Shown here piece by piece: positions 27,533-34,476 of a DNA stretch of 64,000 bases (position 1 is the first letter of the stretch; the number at the start of each line of letters is the position of its first letter). Where the stretch lies: contig NZ_CP050154.1 of the NCBI RefSeq assembly GCF_011617705.1, positions 1,674,001 through 1,738,000 on the forward strand, in the 5' to 3' direction. Below the pieces are notes generated by a model. It made no database searches. It saw nothing but the letters and a program-made list of their open reading frames with translations, and was not told the DNA's origin. The DNA comes from Brevibacterium limosum (GTDB lineage Bacteria; Actinomycetota; Actinomycetes; Actinomycetales; Brevibacteriaceae). The position numbers and the translations under genes were made by a program.

Positions 27533-28305
27533 CAGTTCTCCTCCTGTGCTGTCGAACCGAGGTACGCGCGGATGACGTCCGGATTCGACTGGATCTCCGC
27601 CGGCGCACCGAGCGCCAGCTTCTGCCCGTGGTCGAGGACGAGGATCGTATCTGCGAGGTCCATGATCATCGTCATCTTGTGTTCGACGAGGAGGACGGAG
27701 ATCCCTCGCTGCGGCAGCGAACGGATGAGATTGCCGAAATCGACCGTCTCCTCTTCGGGGATGCCGCCGGCGGGTTCATCGAGCAGCAGCAGCTCAGGCT
27801 CGGTGGCCAGCGCCATTGCCACTGCGGTGCGCTTCTGCACCTCTTGGGGAACATTGGACGCCAGATCGTGCCGATACTCCGCGACCCCGCAGAACTCAAG
27901 AGCTTCCATAGCCCTGTCCTCGTTGATGCGTGATTCTCGTCGGTGGCGAGGCGTGTGGAAGACGGCATCGAAGACATTGGACTTCGAACGGACGATCCGA
28001 CCGGCCAAGACGTTCTCCAACAGGGTGCTGTCATCGAACAGGTTCGTTGTCTGGAATGTGCGGGCAATGCCGTCGGCGACCGTATTGTGCGGGGAGGAAT
28101 GAGTGATGTCCTCACCCTTGAAACTGATGGTCCCTGCCGTGGGTCGATAGAAGCCGTGGACAAGGTTGAACAGGGTTGATTTTCCTGCTCCGTTGGGGCC
28201 GATCACCGCGGTGATCCGACCCTCCTCGACGTCCAGGCTCACGTCCTTGACCGCATCGAGTCCGCCGAAGCGCTTACCGAGGCCGCGTATTTCAAGCAAT
28301 GTCAT
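27532..28305 (-). CDS. livG: Branched-chain-type ABC transporter ATPase LivG
   Basis: The 257-residue ATPase has Walker A 'GPNGAGKSTLFNLVHGF' near residue 34 and 'HNTVADGIARTFQTTNLFDD' near 81. The signature region is altered ('SNVPQEVQKRTAVAMALATE' in place of LSGGQ), followed by Walker B 'LLLLDEPAGGIPEEE'. Liv-type LivG proteins often read LSYGQQ-, so NVPQEVQ is an unusual C-loop and may affect ATP hydrolysis geometry. The partner LivF has a normal C-loop. The start overlaps the livM stop by 4 nt. All other motifs fit LivG. Confidence 0.92.
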   Translation of the reverse strand: MTLLEIRGLGKRFGGLDAVKDVSLDVEEGRITAVIGPNGAGKSTLFNLVHGFYRPTAGTISFKGEDITHSSPHNTVADGIARTFQTTNLFDDSTLLENVLAGRIVRSKSNVFDAVFHTPRHRRESRINEDRAMEALEFCGVAEYRHDLASNVPQEVQKRTAVAMALATEPELLLLDEPAGGIPEEETVDFGNLIRSLPQRGISVLLVEHKMTMIMDLADTILVLDHGQKLALGAPAEIQSNPDVIRAYLGSTAQEEN

Positions 28306-29417
28306 TTCGTCTCCTCGGAAGAGGTGGTGCCTCCGGACCGGCCGGCATTCGTTTCGGCCCCGCCCGCGACGTTCCGTTCGGGCCGGACGTCTGACCCGTC
28401 GGAGTTCGAAGAGTCTGCCGAATCACGATCGTCTTCGGCTCCGCGAGCCTCTTCCACCCTGCGTCGTCGATTGCGTCTGTCGACGAACCCGCCGAGGTAG
28501 CCGATGATTCCCCGCGGTGCGAAGATCACGAGGGCGACGATGATGGGGCCCAGCACGATGAATCGATAGGCCTGGAAGTCCTGGAACAGTTCGAACAGGA
28601 ACGTCACGATCATGCTGCCGAGCAGAGGGCCGGCGACCGTGCCCATTCCTCCGACGAGAATGAACATGAGGAACTCGAAGGTCTTGTCGATCGATGCCGA
28701 ATCGGGTCCGATGAAGCCGACCACAGTGGCATAGAGGCCTCCGCCGATACCTCCGAAGACGGCCGATGCGGCGAACGCGAGCTGTTTGCTGAAGCCGACG
28801 CGCACACCGATCGCATCCGCCAGATCCTCACTCGTCCTGATGGTCAGCAGTGTGCGGCCCACGCTGGAGCGGCGAATCGCATAAGTCGTGTAGACACAGA
28901 CGAGCAGGACGGCGAAGACGAGGTAGAACATCGCAACCGGAGACTCGAAGTCGACGAGTCCTCCGCCTTCGGGGAATTTCACATTGTTGACTCCGGAATG
29001 TGCGTGGGTGACGGACTCCCAGCGGCTGATGACGAGGAAGATGATGAAGCCGATGGCCATCGTGAAGATGGCGAAGTACTCATCCTTGGTCCGCAGCGCA
29101 AGCAGCCCGCAGAGGTAGCCGATCACCGCGGTTCCGATGACGGACACGACGAAGGCGGCCCAGAACGTCCAATCGTAATCGGTGGTGAGCAGTCCCACCC
29201 CATAGGCGCCGATGCCGAAGAATCCGCCTTGGGCCAGGTTCAGCTGTCCCGTGAAGCCGAGGATGATATTGAGACCGTAGACAGCGATCGCCGCACACAT
29301 GCCGACGGTGATCACTCGCATCGTGTAGTTCTCCTGCGCAAACGCCAATGGTGTCAGGCCGAGCAGGATGATGACGGCGATGGTGCCGATGATTCGAGGA
29401 TTCTTCAGTGAGTTCAT
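28302..29417 (-). CDS. livM: Branched-chain-type ABC transporter permease LivM
   Basis: The 371-residue permease has about nine membrane segments. The family block 'AVYGLNIILGFTGQLNLAQG' and 'GFFGIGAYGVGLLTTDY' is near residue 42, and 'GRTLLTIRTSEDLADAIGV', the cytosolic coupling loop, is near 190. The last 70 residues are a charged Arg/Ser/Asp/Gly tail beyond the normal LivM end. The ATG at 29417 overlaps the livH stop by 4 nt, so the open frame further upstream, inside livH, is not coding. It pairs with LivH to form the pore. Confidence 0.93.
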   Translation of the reverse strand: MNSLKNPRIIGTIAVIILLGLTPLAFAQENYTMRVITVGMCAAIAVYGLNIILGFTGQLNLAQGGFFGIGAYGVGLLTTDYDWTFWAAFVVSVIGTAVIGYLCGLLALRTKDEYFAIFTMAIGFIIFLVISRWESVTHAHSGVNNVKFPEGGGLVDFESPVAMFYLVFAVLLVCVYTTYAIRRSSVGRTLLTIRTSEDLADAIGVRVGFSKQLAFAASAVFGGIGGGLYATVVGFIGPDSASIDKTFEFLMFILVGGMGTVAGPLLGSMIVTFLFELFQDFQAYRFIVLGPIIVALVIFAPRGIIGYLGGFVDRRNRRRRVEEARGAEDDRDSADSSNSDGSDVRPERNVAGGAETNAGRSGGTTSSEETK

Positions 29418-30280
29418 CGCTGCACTGCCTTCGTGAACAGGCCGTTGGGTTTGATGGCCAGCACGGCGACGAGAACGATGAAGGCCACGGTCTCGCCGAC
29501 TGCCGAGGAGATGTAGGTCGCTGTCATCGTCTCGGCGATCGCGAGTGCGAAGCCGCCGACAATGGCGCCCGGAAGTGATCCGAGCCCGCCGAGGATGATG
29601 ATGGCGAACACCTTGAGATTGAGTGCGTCGCCCATCGTCGGAGACAGGAGATTGATCGGTGCGACGAGGCCGGCCGCGATGGTGGCCAGAAGGGCCGAGA
29701 GCCCCAGCGTCAGCATCGACACCATCGAGGGGTTGATGCCGACCAGAGATGCTCCGACGCGATCCTGTTCGATCGCCTCGATCGTCTGACCATGGATGGA
29801 CCGCTTGATGAACCACGCCAACAGCGCCAGCACGATCACAGCGGTGACGATGATGATGATCCGCTGCGCAGAGATCTCGGCACCGAGGATTCGGAGCTCG
29901 CCGGTGACCGGTGTGTCCATGCGGCGGAAGTCGGCACCCCAGATCGCTTGGGCCAGTGCTTGGAAGAAGAACATCGCACCGACGGCCGCGATCATGTGGT
30001 GGGTGTGCGGGGAGTTGCGCAACGGGTGGAATACGAGGCGCTCGAGCCCGACGCCGACGACGAAGAGCATGATCGCCGCAATGCCGATCGCGGCGATATA
30101 GGGAACACCGACGGTGGTGAGGAAGAAATAGGTGATGTAGGCGCCGAGCATATACAGCGCACCGTGGGCCAGGTTGGGAATGCGCAGCACTCCGAATACC
30201 AATGTCAGACCGATCGCGGCCAGGCAGTAGACGCCGCCCAGCGCGAGGCCGTTGAAGAGCTGTTGGATGAAGAGGGTCAT
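29414..30280 (-). CDS. livH: Branched-chain-type ABC transporter permease LivH
   Basis: The 288-residue permease has about eight membrane segments. It begins 'MTLFIQQLFNGLALGGVYCL' and has the typical 'LTLVFGVLRIPNLAHGALYM' block near residue 27. Further family segments are 'DRVGASLVGINPSMVSMLTL' near 180 and 'IILGGLGSLPGAIVGGFALA' near 230. I chose ATG 30280 over an earlier in-frame ATG at 30343 because the family begins here. It follows livK after 87 nt containing a stable hairpin. Confidence 0.93.
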   Translation of the reverse strand: MTLFIQQLFNGLALGGVYCLAAIGLTLVFGVLRIPNLAHGALYMLGAYITYFFLTTVGVPYIAAIGIAAIMLFVVGVGLERLVFHPLRNSPHTHHMIAAVGAMFFFQALAQAIWGADFRRMDTPVTGELRILGAEISAQRIIIIVTAVIVLALLAWFIKRSIHGQTIEAIEQDRVGASLVGINPSMVSMLTLGLSALLATIAAGLVAPINLLSPTMGDALNLKVFAIIILGGLGSLPGAIVGGFALAIAETMTATYISSAVGETVAFIVLVAVLAIKPNGLFTKAVQR

Positions 30281-30317
30281 GATGATTCGGGTCCTCTGCA
30301 GGCATGAGTGCGGCCCG

Positions 30318-30345
30318 GGGTGAGGCAGATCGAAGAGCCTCACCC
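30318..30345 (-). terminator. Hairpin between livK and livH (partial terminator or stabiliser)
   Basis: Arms GGGTGAGGC (30318-30326) and GCCTCACCC (30337-30345) form a 9-bp stem with a 10-nt loop, 23 nt after the livK stop. There is no T run. Such hairpins after binding-protein genes often reduce read-through or protect the upstream mRNA, giving more binding protein than permease. That role is inferred here. Confidence 0.55.
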
Positions 30346-30367
30346 GCGGATGTGCCGCAGACGGGAA

Positions 30368-31582
30368 TTACTTGTCGTCGGATACCTGTTCGATCGGCAC
30401 CTTCGTGTACTTGCCGTCCTCATCGAGGAAAGTTGCCTCCAGGTTGGGATTGAGGAGGTGGCCCTGTTCCGTGATCTCATCGGGGAAGCCATTGACCTTG
30501 TACTTGTCATCGACTTCCGGCAGCGCTTCACCGATGGCTTCGCGGATCTTCTCGGGGTCGTCCGTCGTCCCCGCGACCTCCATCGCCTTCGCGATGATCG
30601 CAATTCCTTGGTAGTTCAGCGCCGTCTCGCTGGTCGGGACCTTCTTGTCACCGGCCTTCTCCGCGAACTTCTTCAGGAAGTCCTCGGTGCCCGGATCCTC
30701 ATATTCGGAGACGGGCAGGACTCCGACCGAGTTCTTGAGATTGTCGAGCTTCGTCACCGTCGCCATCTCATCCAGTTTCGCCTGATCCATGACGAGGAAG
30801 CTGCCCTCGAAGCCCTGCTTGCGAGCTTCTTCCATGATCAGAGCAGTCGGTTGGGACGGTCCGCCGACGAAGATCGCGTCAGGCTTCTCTGCCAGGGCTT
30901 TCGAGACGGGGCCTGCGAAGTCGGACACGGTGGCGTAGTCGACGCTGTTGTCTCCGCCGACCTTCCCACCTGCTTCGCTCCACGCGTCCTTGATCGACTT
31001 CGTCCACTGCTGCCCGTACTCACTCTGGGTACCGAGCAGAGCGAGCTTCTTGCCTCCGTGCTCCATGGCGGTTTCGGAGAACTCCTCAGCGTAGGATTCG
31101 AAGTTCGGAGGAATCATCATCGTCAGAGGGTTGTCCGCCTGCATGATCGCCGGATCCGAGGTGTACGCAGAGATGAGGAAGTTCGACCTGCCGCTGTTGA
31201 TCTGCTGAATCGCCTTGATCGCTCCGGCGTTCGGCGAGACGACGACCGGGGCCTTGTCCTGATCTGCCAATCGTTGTGCATTGCTTGCGGCAGTGGACGG
31301 CGCGTATTTGTCGTCGAGGGACTTCAGCTCCAGCGTGACGGGATTGCCATCGACTTCGACACCATCTGCATTGAGGTCGTCGATGACCATCTCGAGGCCG
31401 ATCTTCACATTCTCGCCGTAGGCGGCACCCCCTCCGCTGAGCGGGCCGGTGTAGCCGATCACGACTGTGTCGCCCTCGCCTGAGCCACCACCGCCGCCGC
31501 ATGCTGTGGCAGTCAGTGCGATCGCACCCAAGACTGCTGCTGCCGAAAGTCCGCGGCGGCGACTTCGCGAGACAGAGTTCAT
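30368..31582 (-). CDS. livK: Liv-type ABC transporter substrate-binding lipoprotein
   Basis: The 404-residue protein starts with a basic stretch 'MNSVSRSRRRGLSAAAVLG' and a lipobox 'LTATAC' with Cys near residue 27, so it is lipid-anchored outside the membrane. The mature part is a type I periplasmic-binding fold: 'VVIGYTGPLSGGGAAYGENV', 'APVVVSPNAGAIKAIQQINS', 'GGKKLALLGTQSEYGQQWTK' and 'PDAIFVGGPSQPTALIMEEA'. It leads livKHMGF. The ligand is unknown. The divergent reductase and thiolase hint at an organic acid rather than an amino acid (inference). A ribosome site AAGGA lies in the loop of a small hairpin at 31583-31600. Confidence 0.93.
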   Translation of the reverse strand: MNSVSRSRRRGLSAAAVLGAIALTATACGGGGGSGEGDTVVIGYTGPLSGGGAAYGENVKIGLEMVIDDLNADGVEVDGNPVTLELKSLDDKYAPSTAASNAQRLADQDKAPVVVSPNAGAIKAIQQINSGRSNFLISAYTSDPAIMQADNPLTMMIPPNFESYAEEFSETAMEHGGKKLALLGTQSEYGQQWTKSIKDAWSEAGGKVGGDNSVDYATVSDFAGPVSKALAEKPDAIFVGGPSQPTALIMEEARKQGFEGSFLVMDQAKLDEMATVTKLDNLKNSVGVLPVSEYEDPGTEDFLKKFAEKAGDKKVPTSETALNYQGIAIIAKAMEVAGTTDDPEKIREAIGEALPEVDDKYKVNGFPDEITEQGHLLNPNLEATFLDEDGKYTKVPIEQVSDDK

Positions 31583-31600
31583 CTTTTCTCCTTTGAAAAG
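31583..31600 (-). promoter_or_regulatory. Small hairpin presenting the livK ribosome site
   Basis: On the minus strand CTTTTC and GAAAAG flank AAAGGA, so the Shine-Dalgarno sequence is the hairpin loop directly before the ATG. The stem is only 6 bp and A/T-rich, so the effect on translation may be small. Confidence 0.35.
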
Positions 31601-31604
31601 CTCT

Positions 31605-31622
31605 TGGAACGTGACCGTTCCA
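31605..31622. promoter_or_regulatory. Inverted repeat upstream of livK, candidate operator
   Basis: TGGAACG-TGAC-CGTTCCA is a perfect 7-bp inverted repeat with a 4-nt centre. It lies 23-40 nt before the livK start in the gap between the divergent liv and reductase/thiolase units. GAACGTTC at 31746-31753 repeats its half-sites. The size suits a TetR- or LacI-type repressor. No regulator gene lies nearby. Confidence 0.5.
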
Positions 31623-32028
31623 CACGGTGTCCGAGTCGTCGTCAGTGACAGTGCTCGGAGTCGTCGTCAATCCGAAATGGACTTCGACTGATGTGAACAC
31701 TTCCAAATCACCCTGGTGAAGTCAATGGTTTTGGGCTAGATTTTTGAACGTTCGATAATCTTCAGGGCCGAAGCAGGATCGGGGAACATCAGTCGAGGTC
31801 GGGAGACATGCGAGCCGAGATCTGTGATTGGAGTTCGAAGTGCCGAAGCCTTCGACACGGCTAAATGTCTGACAGGTGAGCAATCAATCGTTCAGTGTCA
31901 GAATTGGTCTAGAGTGGGCATAGATGCATGGGAGACCTCTGTCACATCGGATCCCATGCAGACGCGAACCGCAGTTGCGACTCGGTTCCCCACGGCAATG
32001 ACGCACTATCATCTTGAGGAGCTTGTTC

Positions 32029-32772
32029 ATGACTCGTACAGCAATCGTCACCGGTGGAGGCCGCGGCATCGGCGCCGCCATCGCCAAGCGGCTCGGAGCC
32101 GACGGACACAAAGTCGCCATTCTCGATATGGGCCCCACCGATGAGACTGTTGCCGCCATCAGGGAAGACGGTGGCGAAGCTCTCGGCCTCGAAGCCGATG
32201 TCTCCGATGAGGACTCGGTCAATGCTGCGGTCAAACAGGTCGCCGAGACCCTGGGCGCGCCGACCGTTCTGGTGAACAACGCCGGCATCCTGCGCGACAA
32301 CCTGCTGTTCAAGATGACGCACGAAGAGTTCACCAAGGTCCTCTCCGTCCACCTCGGCGGCGCTTTCCTCATGGCTCGGGCCGTACAGTCGTACATGGTC
32401 GAAGAGAAATTCGGCCGCATCATCTCGATGTCCTCCACCTCGGCACAGGGCAACCGCGGACAGACGAACTACTCCGCCGCCAAGGCCGGTATCCAGGGCA
32501 TCACAAAGACCTGGGCGATCGAGCTCGGCAAGTTCGGCATCACTGCGAACGCCATCGCTCCCGGCTTCATCGAAACCGACATGACCAAGGCGACTGCTGA
32601 GCGAGTGGGTATGGGCTTCGAAGAATTCGTCGAAGCGTCGGTCAAGCAGATTCCTGTCGCCCGTTCGGGCAAGCCCGAGGATATCGCCCACACGGCGTCG
32701 TTCCTCGCCTCCGAAGGCTCCGGATTCGTCTCCGGCCAGGTCATCTACGTTGCCGGCGGACCGAAGGACTGA
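32029..32772 (+). CDS. FabG-like short-chain dehydrogenase/reductase
   Basis: The 247-residue SDR enzyme has the NAD(P) loop 'TGGGRGIGAAIAKRLG' at residues 8-23 and 'VLVNNAGILRDNLLFKMTHE' near 82. The catalytic Ser/Tyr/Lys lie in 'MSSTSAQGNRGQTNYSAAKA', and 'APGFIETDMTKATAERVG' follows near 183. Close relatives reduce 3-oxoacyl-ACP or acetoacetyl-CoA. Its pairing with a thiolase suggests 3-hydroxyacyl-CoA or beta-oxidation chemistry (inference). ATG 32029 has GAGGA 8 nt upstream. A TTG 15 nt earlier is unlikely. It is divergent from livK. Confidence 0.92.
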   Translation: MTRTAIVTGGGRGIGAAIAKRLGADGHKVAILDMGPTDETVAAIREDGGEALGLEADVSDEDSVNAAVKQVAETLGAPTVLVNNAGILRDNLLFKMTHEEFTKVLSVHLGGAFLMARAVQSYMVEEKFGRIISMSSTSAQGNRGQTNYSAAKAGIQGITKTWAIELGKFGITANAIAPGFIETDMTKATAERVGMGFEEFVEASVKQIPVARSGKPEDIAHTASFLASEGSGFVSGQVIYVAGGPKD

Positions 32773-32862
32773 CCGTCAGCATCACCTACGAACTTCCGGT
32801 TCGAAGCTCGATATCCGACGAACTCGCAATGCGCTGTTCGACAATGTGGAAGGGACAGACCC

Positions 32863-34062
32863 ATGAGAGAAGCAGTCATCGTCTCGACGGCGCGCACGCC
32901 GATCGGCAAGGCATACCGCGGTGCCTTCAATGACACCCAGGCCCAGGAACTCGCGGGCCACGCGATCAAGCATGCCGTGGAGCGTGCCGGCTTGGAAGGA
33001 GGCGAGGTCGAGGACGTCGTCTTCGGCGCGGCTCTGCAGCAGGGCAGCCAAGGTACGAATGTGGCTCGGCAGGCAGCTCTGCGGGCCGGCCTGCCTGTGA
33101 CGGTTCCCGGAATGTCGATCGACAGGCAGTGCTCATCGGGGCTGATGGGCATTGCGACTGCGGCGAAGCAGGTCGTCTTCGACGGCCAGGAGGTCGTCGT
33201 CGGCGGAGGTGTCGAATCGGTCTCACTCGTCCAGAACGACATGATGAACATGTTCAGGGCAAAGGATCCGTGGCTCGAAGAGAACGTTCCCGGAATCTAC
33301 TATCCGATGTTGGCCACCGCCGAGGTGGTGGCTGAGCGCTACGGCGTCAGCCGTGAGGCACAGGACGAGTACTCTCTGTCCTCGCAGCAGCGGACCGCCG
33401 CTGCTCAGGAGGCCGGCCGCTTCGATGAAGAGATCGTTCCTCTGCCGACGACGAAGGTGGTCGTGGACAAGGAGACGAAGGAGACTTCGCGACAAGACGT
33501 TCTTCTCGAAGCCGACGAGGGCAATCGTCCGTCGACGACTCTGGAAAGCCTGGCCAGCCTCAACCCGGTGCTCGAGCCTGGTGTGGCGTCGAAGGTTCCG
33601 AGCATCACTGCCGGAAACGCGTCTCAGCTCTCCGACGGCGCGTCGGCCTCTGTGGTCATGTCCAGCGACGAGGCCAGCAGGCGCGGACTCGAGCCGATGG
33701 GCATCTATCGCGGCATGGCTGTGGCCGGCTGTGCGCCCGACGAGATGGGCATCGGCCCAGTGTTCGCGATCCCGAAGCTGTTGAAGACTCAGGGCCTGTC
33801 GATCGACGACATCGGTCTGTGGGAACTCAATGAGGCGTTCGCCGTGCAGGCACTGTACTGCCGTGACCGTCTCGGAATCGACCCGGAGAAGTACAACGTC
33901 GACGGCGGTGGAATCTCAGTCGGTCATCCCTACGGAATGACGGGTGCCCGCCTCGTCGGGCACGCTCTCATCGAGGGACGTCGTCGCGGAGTGAAGTACG
34001 TCGTCGTCACGATGTGCATCGGTGGCGGACAGGGCGCAGCCGGACTGTTCGAAGTCTGCTGA
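32863..34062 (+). CDS. Acetyl-CoA acetyltransferase (thiolase)
   Basis: The 399-residue thiolase starts '[20 protein letters not shown]'. The nucleophilic Cys is in '[17 protein letters not shown]' near residue 90. The catalytic His lies in '[20 protein letters not shown]' near 355, and the second Cys is in '[14 protein letters not shown]' near 386. The '[15 protein letters not shown]' segment near 325 is also standard. Such enzymes either cleave 3-ketoacyl-CoA or condense acetyl-CoA. With the upstream reductase a degradative role is likelier, but the substrate is open. The start has a GGAAGGG site. A 90-nt spacer separates it from the reductase. Confidence 0.93.
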   Translation: MREAVIVSTARTPIGKAYRGAFNDTQAQELAGHAIKHAVERAGLEGGEVEDVVFGAALQQGSQGTNVARQAALRAGLPVTVPGMSIDRQCSSGLMGIATAAKQVVFDGQEVVVGGGVESVSLVQNDMMNMFRAKDPWLEENVPGIYYPMLATAEVVAERYGVSREAQDEYSLSSQQRTAAAQEAGRFDEEIVPLPTTKVVVDKETKETSRQDVLLEADEGNRPSTTLESLASLNPVLEPGVASKVPSITAGNASQLSDGASASVVMSSDEASRRGLEPMGIYRGMAVAGCAPDEMGIGPVFAIPKLLKTQGLSIDDIGLWELNEAFAVQALYCRDRLGIDPEKYNVDGGGISVGHPYGMTGARLVGHALIEGRRRGVKYVVVTMCIGGGQGAAGLFEVC

Positions 34063-34443
34063 AGCATCCGGTCAGCCGTTCAGCAGGAACTTTGCAAGGG
34101 CCGATCGCTTGAAGCGGAGAGACGGTGCTGCTGAAACGGCGCGGATGTGCTGCTGGAACTGCGTGGCAGTGCTGCTGGAACTGGGTGGCAGTGCGGCTGA
34201 GAACGAAGGGCCGACGATATTCGGGTGGATTCTGATCCTCATGTCGTCGGCCCTTTCTGAGTTCACCATCGGCGCGGAGCCGGTCTTCTTGGTGATGCTC
34301 AGTCGGTGTAGTGTGCACGTCGCGGCATTGTTGTGCGTATGACGAAAGCCTGGGCGGCCGTGCGGAGACCGCCTTGCTGGAGTCATCTCAGAATGGTGGG
34401 GACTCGCCGGAGTTCCAGCAGAGACAGCCTTGCCGGAGACATC
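34063..34443. other. Gap after thiolase with repeats and a duplicated HNH-gene tail
   Basis: There is no gene. The gap holds a 22-nt tandem array at 34125-34200 and a 49-nt copy (34372-34420) of the 3' end of the neighbouring HNH nuclease gene. Both suggest local slippage or recombination downstream of that gene. Confidence 0.6.
34125..34200. repeat. 22-nt tandem repeat, three copies plus a partial
   Basis: Units 34147-34168 and 34169-34190 are identical except for one base (GTGCTGCTGGAACTG[C/G]GTGGCA). Unit 34125-34146 is diverged, and 34191-34200 starts a fourth. It sits in the gap after the thiolase. It lacks spacers and so is not a CRISPR. Confidence 0.75.
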
Positions 34444-34476
34444 TCAGAACGGAGGGGGCTCACCGGAGTCCCAGAA
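34372..34476. repeat. Direct duplication of the HNH gene 3' end
   Basis: Segment 34372-34420 repeats at 34428-34476, offset 56 nt, with about 41 of 49 bases equal. The second segment contains the true stop and last codons of the HNH gene (ending WDSGEPPPF). The first would encode WNSGESPPF followed by its own stop. It is therefore a remnant of a related C-terminus downstream of the live gene. Confidence 0.7.

Larger units (their letters stand above)
31583..32028. other. Divergent regulatory gap between livK and the FabG-like gene
   Basis: The gap of about 450 nt contains no credible gene. It carries the inverted repeats at 31605-31622 and 31746-31753, a shorter one at 31708-31719 (TCACC-CT-GGTGA) and a TCGAAG/CTTCGA hairpin near 31832. 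It is more A/T-rich than its flanks, as expected for a shared promoter region. Exact promoters could not be picked. Confidence 0.5.

Noticed and set aside
30281..30343. N-terminal extension of LivH from ATG 30343
   Set aside because: The added residues are not hydrophobic and not family-like. ATG 30280 gives the standard LivH start.
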